A DNA stretch of 64,000 bases, from assembly GCA_017525875.1 (NCBI GenBank), contig JAFXSG010000025.1:62001-126000 (forward strand), given 5' to 3'. Within the stretch, counting starts at the first letter, position 1, and each line of letters starts with the position of its first letter. Made by a program: the position numbers and the translations under genes. Under the pieces are notes generated by a model. The model saw nothing but the letters and a program-made list of their open reading frames with translations. It was not told the DNA's origin and ran no database searches. Positions 16,053 to 24,814 of the stretch are shown piece after piece. Source of the DNA: Clostridia bacterium (GTDB lineage Bacteria; Bacillota; Clostridia; Christensenellales; CAG-138).

Positions 16053-17516
16053 TTATGCGCCCGTCGCCGTGGTCAGGACGCAGATGATCTTTCCCGAACT
16101 GATCTGTACGCTTCCGTCCTCGGCCCAAGCGGGGTCGCCGACGATCCTGACGATCGGCGTCAGCTCGTTATACCCACGGGAAAGACCTGAAACGTCGATC
16201 TCGAGGATCACGTCCTCGGCGGTTAAGTTCTTAATTAACCTTGCGGGACCTGTGAACTCAACGATGCAGTTCCTGCTCGTGAACTGGTATTTATACTGGT
16301 CGTCACGGCCGGTGATGTTGGCGTCGTCGACAGAGCAGGTGAGGCTCGTAGTGATGGACTTGTCCTCGACCTCTATCGTTACAATAAAGTTGTTGTCCGA
16401 AAGCAGCGTCACGTCGGAAGGCAGGCCGAGCATACTGACCTTCTGGATGTAGGTGCCGGTCTCGTTGAACTCGGAAACGTTTATGGGTTCGATCGAGACG
16501 GATGACGGGATCGCCTGCAGTGTTGCTTCGGTAGCCGCGACGCTGAGGAATGCGGGGTTGATGCTTATGCTGCTGATCTCGTAATCCTCATTGAGATCGC
16601 CGATGGCGGTGATGTACTGATCGAGCGGGATGTCTATATAGGGCAGGATGTTCATGCGCACGACCGTCGCAAGAACAGTATCCTTGACGAAGGAGGAGTC
16701 GATCACGTTTCCTTCATGGTCGAGCAGATCGATGGCGAACGAGTCAAAGACGGGGTCCGTGCGTTCGCTCAGATCCACAACGCAGATCGCTCTTGAAATG
16801 AGCTTGAGCGTGCTTTCCGGGCCGAGCACCTCGAGGATGGAAGTGTCGAGCGAGGGTTCGTCGTGCCAATAGCCGTCGGGCAGCTCGCCCTCAAACGAGC
16901 AGGTAACGGGGACCTGCCTCTTAACGTAGTTTTCAACCGTGATCGTGATCTCGGAGGGCTCAACGGATTCAACAGCGCCGATCGTGGAAGTGGCGGCGAT
17001 CCTTCTGGTGTAGGTACCGGGTTCGCGGATGTCGCCGATGTTGACGGTCGCAGTCACGATATCGCCTACACTGTTTTTGAAGCGCGGCAGATCGTTGAGC
17101 GTCGTGCGGACGTTCACGTCGACGTTCGTCAGAACGGTGTCGATATCGCCGCTGATGATGAGGCCGCGGGCTTTCAGGTCCGCCTCGTTACCACCGGCAA
17201 AACTGACGCTCACGTTTTCGATACGCTTGATGCGGACCGGGTTTTCGCTCATCAGCACGTAGCCCCAAAGCGTGATCGCAACGAGCAGCGCGATAAAGGC
17301 ATAGCGCAGCTTCCGCGCGAGCTTGCGCTTGTGCCACGGCAGATCCTTTTCGTCCTTCACGGTATTCTGATAACTGACGGTACTGACCGTGCCCGTCATC
17401 GTATTTGAAAACTTGCGGTCCCTTTCCGCCTTATCGGAAGCGCCCGTCCTTTCAACGGGGGGCAGGTTCCCGGTCGCGGAGAAATCGTCCCGATCATTTC
17501 CGTCGTCTATGGTCAT
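16053..17516 (-). CDS. cdaR: YbbR-domain protein CdaR, regulator of diadenylate cyclase
   Basis: 487 aa from the ATG at 17516, one base after the cdaA stop; an in-frame ATG at 17534 is possible. A basic segment and one helix (about 77-97, YAFIALLVAITLWGYVLM) anchor the protein, followed by several YbbR repeats outside the membrane (IENVSVSFAG, PSEITITVEN, VVDLSERT, EIDVSGLSRG). CdaR binds CdaA and modulates c-di-AMP synthesis. The usual third partner, glmM, does not follow; an FAD oxidoreductase gene does. Coupled translation with cdaA is likely. Confidence 0.9.
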   Translation of the reverse strand: MTIDDGNDRDDFSATGNLPPVERTGASDKAERDRKFSNTMTGTVSTVSYQNTVKDEKDLPWHKRKLARKLRYAFIALLVAITLWGYVLMSENPVRIKRIENVSVSFAGGNEADLKARGLIISGDIDTVLTNVDVNVRTTLNDLPRFKNSVGDIVTATVNIGDIREPGTYTRRIAATSTIGAVESVEPSEITITVENYVKRQVPVTCSFEGELPDGYWHDEPSLDTSILEVLGPESTLKLISRAICVVDLSERTDPVFDSFAIDLLDHEGNVIDSSFVKDTVLATVVRMNILPYIDIPLDQYITAIGDLNEDYEISSISINPAFLSVAATEATLQAIPSSVSIEPINVSEFNETGTYIQKVSMLGLPSDVTLLSDNNFIVTIEVEDKSITTSLTCSVDDANITGRDDQYKYQFTSRNCIVEFTGPARLIKNLTAEDVILEIDVSGLSRGYNELTPIVRIVGDPAWAEDGSVQISSGKIICVLTTATGA

Positions 17517-17517
17517 G

Positions 17518-18366
17518 TTATTTACTCTTAGCATTTTTGAAGATCCTCTTTGCAAATGTTGCGAGCGGTTTCTCGGGCTCGGCGGGCGTGTACTCCTTTT
17601 CGAGCAGTTCGGTAAGCGCGGCTTTGTCGAGATAACGGGTCAGCTTGCCGTTCTCGGCGTACGAGATAACGCCGGTCTCCTCGGAAACGACGAGGGTCAG
17701 GCAGTCCGACACGGAAGAGATGCCGAGCGCGGCACGGTGGCGCGTGCCGAGTTCGCGGGAGATGTTCGGGTCGTTGAACAGCGGGAGCACGCATGCCGCG
17801 TAGTGGATGCGCCCGTCGCGGATGATGACGGCGCCGTCGTGCAGAGGCGTGTTCGGCTCGAAGATGTTCTCGATGAGCGCTCCGGAGATCTGCGCGTCGA
17901 CGCAGGTGCCGGTGGGCAGGTATTCGTCCAGCCTCTGATCCCTTTCGATGACGATCAGGGCGCCGACCTTGCGCTTGGAAAGGCGAATGAGCGAATTCGT
18001 CATTTCCTTAACGATCTTGCTGCCGTCCGTTCCGGATCTGCCGGCCAGGTTGAGCTTGAACCTGCCGCCGATGTGGGCAAGGCCGCGGCGCAGCTCCGGC
18101 TGGAACAGCACGAACACGATAACGATTCCCGAAACGAGCAGGGTATTCAGCAGATAGCTGACCGTGTAAAGGTTGAATAACGTACTCAATAGCATGATAA
18201 CGAGCAGAAGCCCGAGGCCCTTGAGCAGTTGATACGCCCTCGTGTTTATCGAAACGTCTATTATTTTATAAACGATGAAGGCAATGATAAGGATATCGAG
18301 CAGATCCTGAAACCGGAACTGCGCAAATCCGTTGCCTATCGCGTAGATTATATCATCAAAGTGCAT
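17518..18366 (-). CDS. cdaA: Diadenylate cyclase CdaA
   Basis: 282 aa. The start at 18366 is fixed by GGAGG just upstream; the frame is open further but without a site. Three N-terminal membrane helices (about residues 20-90) precede the DAC domain, where PLHDGAVII gives the DGA motif (177-179) and GTRHRAALG the RHR motif (209-211) for ATP and metal binding. It makes c-di-AMP from two ATP, controlling potassium and osmolyte transport and cell-wall homeostasis. It forms a membrane complex with CdaR, encoded next. First gene of a minus-strand run through the ABC-F gene. Confidence 0.95.
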   Translation of the reverse strand: MHFDDIIYAIGNGFAQFRFQDLLDILIIAFIVYKIIDVSINTRAYQLLKGLGLLLVIMLLSTLFNLYTVSYLLNTLLVSGIVIVFVLFQPELRRGLAHIGGRFKLNLAGRSGTDGSKIVKEMTNSLIRLSKRKVGALIVIERDQRLDEYLPTGTCVDAQISGALIENIFEPNTPLHDGAVIIRDGRIHYAACVLPLFNDPNISRELGTRHRAALGISSVSDCLTLVVSEETGVISYAENGKLTRYLDKAALTELLEKEYTPAEPEKPLATFAKRIFKNAKSK

Positions 18367-18597
18367 GCGGTCCTCCTTCAATACACTTACTTGCGTTATC
18401 GGAAGGGAAAGCCCATACTTTCCCACATTACCTATAATCTCAACTATATCATAACACAGATCGAAGAAAAATTGAACAGGTTTTTGAAAAAAAGATTTGG
18501 CGAAACGTTTAAGGTGATTTGGAAGAAAAAGCTCCGTGGTCAGGACGGTCCGCTTTTCGGTCAGCAGGAGTGAGTTTCTTTTCTTCATTATGTGTGA

Positions 18598-18603
18598 TAT
18601 AAT
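18598..18603 (+). promoter_or_regulatory. Extended -10 element for the ycxB-like gene
   Basis: TGA-TATAAT at 18595-18603, 51 bases before the ATG. The -35 (TTTCTT, 18575-18580) is poor. Confidence 0.5.
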
Positions 18604-18653
18604 CAATAAAACCAAACGATACGGCAAGCCGCTCTGCGGGAAGGGAGAAGTTC

Positions 18654-19220
18654 ATGAATATCACAGCAAAATGCAAAGTCGATATGCGCTACGCGAAGCT
18701 GGTCGCCGGCGCGGTGCGTCCGAAAACGAAGATCATACGCCTCCTTCTTTTTTTGCTCTATCTGGGCGTGTTCATTTACAACATCGTGTATCTCATTCAA
18801 ATAACCGGCTCCGGATACAGCATCAGCGAACTGATCCGACGCGGCTTTCTAAGCCTCTGGGATATCGCTCTGGTCGTTTTACCGCTCGCATTCATCATTA
18901 TCGGCGTCGTGATGCAGCTCACGCTTCCGCGGCGGATGTATAAGCGCAGCGGCGCCTATCGGGACACCGTCAACGAATTCGTCTTCACTGACGACGCTCT
19001 GACGGCGCGTACGAACGCCGAAGGCATGAACGAAAGCGCAAGCGTCGCCTATTCCGGCTTGGTGAAGCTGACAGAAACAGACGATTATTTTATGATCTTC
19101 CCTGACAATAAGCGCTTTTTGGTTGTTGACAAGGCAACGGTCGAGGGCGGCACCGTGGACGAGCTGCGGGAAAAACTGCTTTCCGTGCCCGGCATAGAAT
19201 ACAAAAGAAAGAGGCGCTGA
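18654..19220 (+). CDS. YcxB-like membrane protein
   Basis: 188 aa with two helices (about 25-45 and 65-90) and a C-terminal soluble beta domain. NEFVFTDDALTARTNAEGMNESASVAYSGLVKLTETDDYFMIF is the YcxB-like domain pattern, where a TDDxL segment and a W/Y-x-x-(I/L)xKxxExxDYF block recur; here GLVKLTETDDYFMIFPDNKRFLVVDK. The family is of unknown function and occurs as small membrane proteins in Firmicutes. GGGAAGGGAG precedes the ATG. It ends ten bases before the SanA-like gene, with which it is probably co-transcribed. Confidence 0.75.
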   Translation: MNITAKCKVDMRYAKLVAGAVRPKTKIIRLLLFLLYLGVFIYNIVYLIQITGSGYSISELIRRGFLSLWDIALVVLPLAFIIIGVVMQLTLPRRMYKRSGAYRDTVNEFVFTDDALTARTNAEGMNESASVAYSGLVKLTETDDYFMIFPDNKRFLVVDKATVEGGTVDELREKLLSVPGIEYKRKRR

Positions 19221-19230
19221 GAGAAACGTA

Positions 19231-19920
19231 ATGAAAAAGAAAGCCAAAGCAAAAAGAAAAACCGCGGGCAAAGTGCTGCTGGCGCTGCTCCTGCTCGCCG
19301 CTTTCGCTGCCGCGGCGGTATTCGTTCCGAACGCGGTCGTAAAGGCAGGCCGGGAAAAGCGGATAATCACGATCGAGGAGGCGGCGGAGCTTGAAAAGGC
19401 CGACTGCATCCTTGCGCTCGGCTGCCGCGTGTATTCAAACGGGAGCATGAGCCCGATGCTGCGGGACCGGGTTCAGCTCGCTCTCGACGTTTACAGGACC
19501 GGCGTTAGCGATAAGCTCCTGATGAGCGGCGATCACGGGAAGACGGACTACAACGAGGTGCAGGCGATGAAGGATTACCTGATCGAAAACGGCGTGGCTT
19601 CATCGGACGTGTTCATGGATCACGCAGGCTTTTCGACCTACGACAGCATCTACCGCGCGAAAGCGGTGTTCAACGCCCAAAGGATCATCATCGTGACGCA
19701 CCGCTTCCACCTTTACCGTGCGCTCTACATAGCCGAAAAGCTCGGTATCGAGGCGTACGGCGTGGCGGCGGAGGACTGGTACGCCGGGAGCACGCGCCGA
19801 GAACTGCGGGAGATCCTCGCGCGGGATAAGGACTTTGTGAAGTGCATCTTCAAGCCGGAGCCGACCTATCTCGGCGACGTGATCGACATACACGGCAGCG
19901 GAGACAGCACGAACGACTGA
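19231..19920 (+). CDS. SanA/ElyC/YdcF-like DUF218 membrane protein
   Basis: 229 aa. One N-terminal helix (about 14-32) anchors a DUF218 domain: ADCILALGCRVYSNGSMSPML, LLMSGDHGKTDYNEVQAMKDYL, FSTYDSIYRA and VTHRFHLYRALYIA are the conserved blocks. SanA/ElyC proteins influence envelope integrity and peptidoglycan or ECA precursor balance in enterobacteria; the function in Firmicutes is not established. It lies ten bases after the YcxB-like gene. Confidence 0.85.
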   Translation: MKKKAKAKRKTAGKVLLALLLLAAFAAAAVFVPNAVVKAGREKRIITIEEAAELEKADCILALGCRVYSNGSMSPMLRDRVQLALDVYRTGVSDKLLMSGDHGKTDYNEVQAMKDYLIENGVASSDVFMDHAGFSTYDSIYRAKAVFNAQRIIIVTHRFHLYRALYIAEKLGIEAYGVAAEDWYAGSTRRELREILARDKDFVKCIFKPEPTYLGDVIDIHGSGDSTND

Positions 19921-19983
19921 TCCCTTTATAAAAAAGCCAATGAAACATAGCATCGCACGCTTTCCGTGATGCCAGAAATATGC

Positions 19984-19989
19984 TATAAT
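19984..19989 (+). promoter_or_regulatory. Extended -10 element for pepF
   Basis: TGC-TATAAT at 19981-19989, 48 bases before the pepF ATG. No convincing -35 was seen. Confidence 0.5.
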
Positions 19990-20036
19990 ATAACTTGATA
20001 AACAACAGCACCTTTGCGTGCTGACAGGAGGAAAAA

Positions 20037-21839
20037 ATGGCAAAACCGAAACAGATCCCCAAGAGGAACGAAGTCAAAAAGGAATACACCTGGGCGCTCG
20101 AAGATATCTTCGCGACCGACGAGCTTTGGAATGAAGCACTCGAAGAACTGCGCGGCGTTCCCGAAAAGATCTCAAAATTCGTCGGCAGGCTCGGCGAGAG
20201 CGCCGAAACGCTCTATGAGTATCTCCGTTATTCGGACGAGGTCGAGGTCAAGCTGGTCCGCGCTGCGGAGTACTGCATGCGCCGCGCCGATGAGGACACA
20301 GGCAACAGCTATTATCAGGGAATGAAGGGCCGTTTCATGGGCGTCTACGTTGCTGTCTCAAGCGCGGCAAGCTTTGACACGCCCGAGCTGCTCGCGATCC
20401 CGGACGAGGTACTTGAAGGCTTCTATGATGCAAAGCCGGAGCTCAAGCTCTACCGCCGCAAGCTCGACAAGCTTCGCAGCCAGAAGGATCACGTGCTGTC
20501 CGACGCGGAGGAAAAACTGCTCGCCTCCGTCGGCGAAGTGGCCGATTCCGCCTCCGAGATCGCAGGCACCTTCCGCAACGCCGATCTTAAGTTCCCCTCC
20601 GTCCACGACGCCGCGGGCAACGAGCTCCAGGTCACCCAGGGCTCCTACGTGCCCCTTCTTGAAAACCCCGAAAGGGAAGTCCGCCGCCAGGCGTTCGAAT
20701 CCCTGCACGGCACATTCGACAGCTACAAGAACACCTCCGCCGCTTTCCTGAACGCGCAGATGAAGCAGCTCACCTTCTTCTCAAGGGCAAGGAAATACGG
20801 CAGCAACCTCGAAGCGGCGCTCTCGCGCACCGAAGTCCCGGAATCCGTCTATCATAATCTGATCGACACCGTAAACGCCAACCTCAAGTACCTGCATCGC
20901 TACGTCGCCCTGCGCAAAAAGCTGATGGGGCTCGACGAAATGCACATGTACGACCTCTATATGCCGATCATCGCGGACGCCGATACCGAGATCCCGTACG
21001 AGAAGGCGAAGGAGATCATCGTCGAAGCGCTCGCGCCTCTCGGCGAGGAATACCTCACCGTGCTTAAGTCCGGCTTTGAGAACCGCTGGATCGACGTGTA
21101 CGAGAACGAGGGCAAACGCAGCGGCGCCTATTCCGCCGGCGGCGACCCGCACCCCTACGTGCTGCTCAACCAGAAGGACACGCTCGACAGCATGTTCACG
21201 ATCGCTCACGAGATGGGCCACTCCATGCACACCTATTACTCCATCAAGAATCAGCCCGTCGCCTACCGCGATTACGTCATCTTCGTTGCGGAGGTCGCCT
21301 CCACCTGCAACGAGGTGCTGCTGATGAGGCATCTGCTCGGCAAAACGACCGATAAGAAGGAAAAGGCATACCTTCTCAACCACTTCCTCGAGCAGTTCCG
21401 CGGGACCGTTTATCGCCAGACCATGTTCGCGGAGTTTGAGCTTTGGATGAACGAAAAGGTCGAGGCGGGGGAAACGCTGACAGCCGACGTGATGAACGAA
21501 GCTTATTACGCGCTCAACAAGAAGTACTTCGGCGACGACCTCGTTGTCGACAAGCTGATCTCCGTGGAGTGGGCGCGCATCCCGCATTTCTTCTACAACT
21601 ACTACGTGTTCCAGTACGCGACCGGCTTCTCCGCCGCCGTCGCCATCGCGAACCGCATCCTTACTGAAGGCAAGCCCGCCGTGGATGATTACCTCCGCTT
21701 CCTCAGCGGCGGCTCGAGCACCGACCCGATCTCCCTGCTCAAGATCGCGGGCGTCGATATGGCGTCCCCGAAGCCCATCGAGGACGCGCTCAGGCTCTTC
21801 AACGAGCTGCTCGACGAGATGGAAGAGCTTACAAAATAA
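20037..21839 (+). CDS. pepF: Oligoendopeptidase F (M3B)
   Basis: 600 aa, the normal length. The zinc site HEMGHSMH is near residue 389, with the downstream Glu in EVASTCNEVLL. The N-terminal helical domain begins VKKEYTWALEDIF, a constant feature of PepF. It hydrolyses peptides of about 7-17 residues in the cytoplasm. AGGAGG precedes the ATG. No signal peptide. Single transcription unit ending in the hairpin at 21875-21901. Confidence 0.95.
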   Translation: MAKPKQIPKRNEVKKEYTWALEDIFATDELWNEALEELRGVPEKISKFVGRLGESAETLYEYLRYSDEVEVKLVRAAEYCMRRADEDTGNSYYQGMKGRFMGVYVAVSSAASFDTPELLAIPDEVLEGFYDAKPELKLYRRKLDKLRSQKDHVLSDAEEKLLASVGEVADSASEIAGTFRNADLKFPSVHDAAGNELQVTQGSYVPLLENPEREVRRQAFESLHGTFDSYKNTSAAFLNAQMKQLTFFSRARKYGSNLEAALSRTEVPESVYHNLIDTVNANLKYLHRYVALRKKLMGLDEMHMYDLYMPIIADADTEIPYEKAKEIIVEALAPLGEEYLTVLKSGFENRWIDVYENEGKRSGAYSAGGDPHPYVLLNQKDTLDSMFTIAHEMGHSMHTYYSIKNQPVAYRDYVIFVAEVASTCNEVLLMRHLLGKTTDKKEKAYLLNHFLEQFRGTVYRQTMFAEFELWMNEKVEAGETLTADVMNEAYYALNKKYFGDDLVVDKLISVEWARIPHFFYNYYVFQYATGFSAAVAIANRILTEGKPAVDDYLRFLSGGSSTDPISLLKIAGVDMASPKPIEDALRLFNELLDEMEELTK

Positions 21840-21874
21840 CCAATCCGATCCGAAACAAAACCCATAAAGTGCAC

Positions 21875-21901
21875 AAGCCGGGAAGTCCATCCTCCCGGCT
21901 T
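21875..21901 (+). terminator. Hairpin between convergent pepF and regulator genes
   Basis: AAGCCGGGA (21875-21883) pairs with TCCCGGCTT (21893-21901), loop of nine. The T-run after it is interrupted (GCTTTCGTTTC). It may serve both strands. Confidence 0.65.
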
Positions 21902-21919
21902 GCTTTCGTTTCACCTTGC

Positions 21920-23083
21920 TTATTCCTCGTCATCCTCCGGCTTCCAACCATTCAAAAGATAATCGCGCAGTGAGTTTAGTTTATCATAGACGTTGCGTTT
22001 GTTCATTGTGTAAAGCATACGGTATTCAGAAGACCTGAGTTCTATCATTCCGATACCCATAAGCTTTTCAAGGTGATAGTACATTGCGCTTCGCGTGGTC
22101 TTGTATTTTTCAGCAAGCTCCTGACCATAGGCCTCCCTGTCGCACATATCGTGCAGTATATTGAAGCGCATGGGATCTGAAATCTTTTTCAAAAGGTCGA
22201 GATGTGTTTCAGCTTTACCGAAATCTTCGTCCGCTCTCGTCACCACTGCCATATAGACCCCGCCGACTATGAGCACCCTTGACTCGTTCGAACCGTTTTT
22301 TGAGTCGGAAGAAGCTGCACCTTCGTCATACGGCGAGGAGTAAAAGTTGAATTCATCAAATGAGAACAGACTGAGCCTGACGACCGCATCCTTGATCCAT
22401 TCATCAGGAAGCTTGACCTTCAATATTGAATGGATTATCTTTTCATTATCTCCGAAAGAGCTTAATTCGTGCGCTGTATTTATAAGGTATGGCTCAAGTC
22501 CACGGCTTCTGAGCTCAATTTCCTTTGCAACATTTGTCACGAGCGGACGAAGCCTTTCAAGATGCGGAAACGGATTTGTGGCGGCGTCCACAAGCGCCCA
22601 TTTATCCTTATAATCTGTAAGCAGTTCATCGGCTGCGGCAACAAAGCCCGATATACCACTTTCAGTTTCAGAGGGATCAGAGAAAAAATACGCGATTGAG
22701 GTCATGAAGAAAAACCTGATGAGTCGCTCCTTTGGCCATGATTTGTACATAGCGATCATTTCGTCGAAACCGAAGGGCTCGTCCATCTCGCCGGAAAGTG
22801 CAAGCAGCATCCCTCCGATAGTGATCGGGAAATCTGCAACAGTGCTGTGCTTGGTTTTCAGCGGAGTAAAATACTGCCGAATAAGGTGATCCGTTTCAAA
22901 CCTCGCATCAAGCTCGTTTTGCAGCTTTACTATTCTATCGTAGAATGCAAAATCAGAATTATTCATCCTTGATGATACTGTTTTCAACTTTGCGATTCTA
23001 TCGGATGTCCTTATGTCAGACAGACGCTCCATAAGATATATCCTTGCTTCATGCAGTGGGACAATTCTGTGATCGATATCCAT
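21920..23083 (-). CDS. Winged-helix (ArsR-type) transcriptional regulator with large N-terminal domain
   Basis: 387 aa from the ATG at 23083, which has GAGAGG upstream and lies downstream of a promoter; an upstream in-frame TTG at 23146 falls on the -35 and is rejected. Residues about 1-290 are an unrecognised helical domain. The C-terminus (LLKKISDPMRFNILHDMCDREAYGQELAEKYKTTRSAMYYHLEKL) is a clear winged helix-turn-helix of the ArsR class, without the metal-binding cysteine box. Divergent from the LRR-dockerin gene, with overlapping control regions, so it may control that gene and itself. Base composition is AT-richer than in most of the window. Confidence 0.75.
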   Translation of the reverse strand: MDIDHRIVPLHEARIYLMERLSDIRTSDRIAKLKTVSSRMNNSDFAFYDRIVKLQNELDARFETDHLIRQYFTPLKTKHSTVADFPITIGGMLLALSGEMDEPFGFDEMIAMYKSWPKERLIRFFFMTSIAYFFSDPSETESGISGFVAAADELLTDYKDKWALVDAATNPFPHLERLRPLVTNVAKEIELRSRGLEPYLINTAHELSSFGDNEKIIHSILKVKLPDEWIKDAVVRLSLFSFDEFNFYSSPYDEGAASSDSKNGSNESRVLIVGGVYMAVVTRADEDFGKAETHLDLLKKISDPMRFNILHDMCDREAYGQELAEKYKTTRSAMYYHLEKLMGIGMIELRSSEYRMLYTMNKRNVYDKLNSLRDYLLNGWKPEDDEE

Positions 23084-23117
23084 TAAATGACCGTCCTCTC
23101 TGAATATTATCCCATTT

Positions 23118-23146
23118 ATTGTAACATGAAAATTTTCACAAATCAA
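23118..23146 (-). promoter_or_regulatory. Promoter of the winged-helix regulator gene
   Basis: Minus strand TTGATT (23141-23146), 17-base spacer, TACAAT (23118-23123). It is back to back with the promoter of the secreted LRR protein gene; the -35 elements are 12 bases apart. Confidence 0.6.
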
Positions 23147-23158
23147 GCTAAATGGCTA

Positions 23159-23187
23159 TTGACAATCAAATATACATTGCTTATAAT
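23159..23187 (+). promoter_or_regulatory. Consensus sigma-A promoter of the LRR-dockerin gene
   Basis: TTGACA (23159-23164), 17-base spacer, TATAAT (23182-23187): a perfect match to consensus. Confidence 0.8.
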
Positions 23188-23244
23188 AAATGCATAACAG
23201 CCGTTAATCATAATACTTGATCAATGGCAATAAGGAGGTAACTA

Positions 23245-24678
23245 ATGAAAAACCGTATCTTTGCCGTTTTGACGGCGCTTCTGCTTTTACTTGCAGTGAC
23301 CTCACCATATTCGCTGACCCAGATGCGTTTAATGGCAGAGGCTGCAAGCGAATGGACCGTACCCGAAGGCTACAACGAGCACGATTACAACGCAATTGCT
23401 TCCTTCCTTGAGCAGACCGATGGAGACGGGGTAAAAAACGGTTATAAGCTCAACTCTGATTACGATGTCAATGATCCGAACACTTGGATAGGTACCGGAG
23501 ATAATCGTATTATCACATGGACAGAGCATGATGGCCTTCATTTCTTGGAATCGGTTTACCTTGACAATCTATGCCTGTGTGGAGAACTGGATCTGAGTAA
23601 TTGTCAATGGATTGAAGCTGTGTCGTTTGAGAAAGATGATGTAGTTTCAGCAAACTTGTCGAATTGCCGTAACCTGTGGTATGTGGCTGCTGACTACAAC
23701 TATGCCCTCGCAGATCTTAACATTTCTGATTGCCCTGCAATGCAAAGAGTTTTCTGTGATGGAACCTTAGTATCCGAATTGGATCTCAGCAACAAGCCGC
23801 TTCTGTATAGCATTGGATGCAGTGATACACAGATTACTGAGCTGGATGTTTCAGGAGCGCCTCAACTTTGTTTTTTGAACTGTGCGTTCAGCAATATCAG
23901 CTCCCTTGATTTATCTAACTGCAATTTGCTATACAGCGTGACGTGCGGCGCATGCGGATTGGAGGAACTGATCTTGCCTGCTGAGTTGGAAACACCGCTC
24001 ATCGTAAACTGTACTTTGAATGAACTGACCGAGCTTGATCTGTCGCACTGTTTAGCGCTCTGCGGTCTGTATTGCTCGGATAATCACCTCACATCGCTTG
24101 ATGTAACTCATTGTCCTAATCTTAAGTATCTTGATTGCAGTGTTAACGAGCTCACCGAGATCGACGTCTCTCACTGTCCTTTGCTCCGTCAGTTTTATTG
24201 TACCCAGAACAGGATAACGCAGTTCTTCCTTATGAACAATCCGGAGCTTGCTCTTGATTTCGTAATGGTTGAGGGCATGGAAGGAAGCGGCACCGTTTCG
24301 TATGGTTATTCGAATAATGATGGTGAAATTGTCGCACGCGTTTTTGCCGTACCTGACGAAGGAAGCGTTTTTGTTGGATGGGTCAACATCGCTGGGCAGA
24401 TCGTTTCAACAGATTGGGATTATGATTTTACGAGCATTATAGGTATTGAGCCGGGTCTTATAGCTCGCTTTGCCTTAAAGACAGTGGAACCCGGTGACGT
24501 CGATGAAGACGGAACAGTCTCCGTTGCCGACGCTCTGCTTGTGCTCCGCTCCGCAATGGGCATCCTCGAGCTTGCGCCGGACCAGATCTCATTGGGCGAT
24601 ATGAACGGCGACGGCTCCATAAGCGTTGACGACGCGCTTGTTATACTGAGGCTGGCAATGGGTCTGATCGAGCTCTGA
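23245..24678 (+). CDS. Secreted leucine-rich-repeat protein with C-terminal type I dockerin
   Basis: 477 aa. A signal peptide (IFAVLTALLLLLAVTSPYS) starts the protein. About eight or nine repeats of about 20 residues follow, of the internalin-J type with cysteines (LTSLDVTHCPNLKYLDCS is one). After them comes a bacterial-repeat-like segment (GEIVARVFAVPDEGSVFVGW). The C-terminus carries two dockerin repeats, GDVDEDGTVSVADALLVLRS and GDMNGDGSISVDDALVILRL, with the Ca-binding DxDxDG pattern. Dockerins bind cohesins on scaffoldins or cell surfaces. The LRR part would mediate protein or carbohydrate contact. AAGGAGG sits before the ATG. The 5' two thirds are AT-richer than neighbours, consistent with a laterally acquired or fast-evolving surface protein. 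Confidence 0.9.
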   Translation: MKNRIFAVLTALLLLLAVTSPYSLTQMRLMAEAASEWTVPEGYNEHDYNAIASFLEQTDGDGVKNGYKLNSDYDVNDPNTWIGTGDNRIITWTEHDGLHFLESVYLDNLCLCGELDLSNCQWIEAVSFEKDDVVSANLSNCRNLWYVAADYNYALADLNISDCPAMQRVFCDGTLVSELDLSNKPLLYSIGCSDTQITELDVSGAPQLCFLNCAFSNISSLDLSNCNLLYSVTCGACGLEELILPAELETPLIVNCTLNELTELDLSHCLALCGLYCSDNHLTSLDVTHCPNLKYLDCSVNELTEIDVSHCPLLRQFYCTQNRITQFFLMNNPELALDFVMVEGMEGSGTVSYGYSNNDGEIVARVFAVPDEGSVFVGWVNIAGQIVSTDWDYDFTSIIGIEPGLIARFALKTVEPGDVDEDGTVSVADALLVLRSAMGILELAPDQISLGDMNGDGSISVDDALVILRLAMGLIEL

Positions 24679-24713
24679 CGGATCCAAGGAACTTCATTAT
24701 CCTTTCGGCAGGG

Positions 24714-24737
24714 GAGGCGTTTCACAACGCCTCTTTT
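24714..24737 (+). terminator. Terminator of the LRR-dockerin gene
   Basis: GAGGCGTT (24714-24721), loop TCAC, AACGCCTC (24726-24733), then TTTT. Confidence 0.85.
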
Positions 24738-24752
24738 GCCATATCGGAAAGG

Positions 24753-24781
24753 TTTACAATATTCTTGCTTAATGGTATAAT
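24753..24781 (+). promoter_or_regulatory. Promoter of tldD-pmbA
   Basis: TTTACA (24753-24758), 17-base spacer, TATAAT (24776-24781), 33 bases before the TTG start. Confidence 0.75.
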
Positions 24782-24814
24782 GTATATGTAAAACTATATT
24801 TGGAGGTGCTAAAC

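Noticed and set aside
18367-18480. A riboswitch (for example c-di-AMP) in the cdaA leader
   Set aside because: Only one small hairpin (GGGAAAG/CTTTCCC) is visible; the conserved riboswitch cores are absent.
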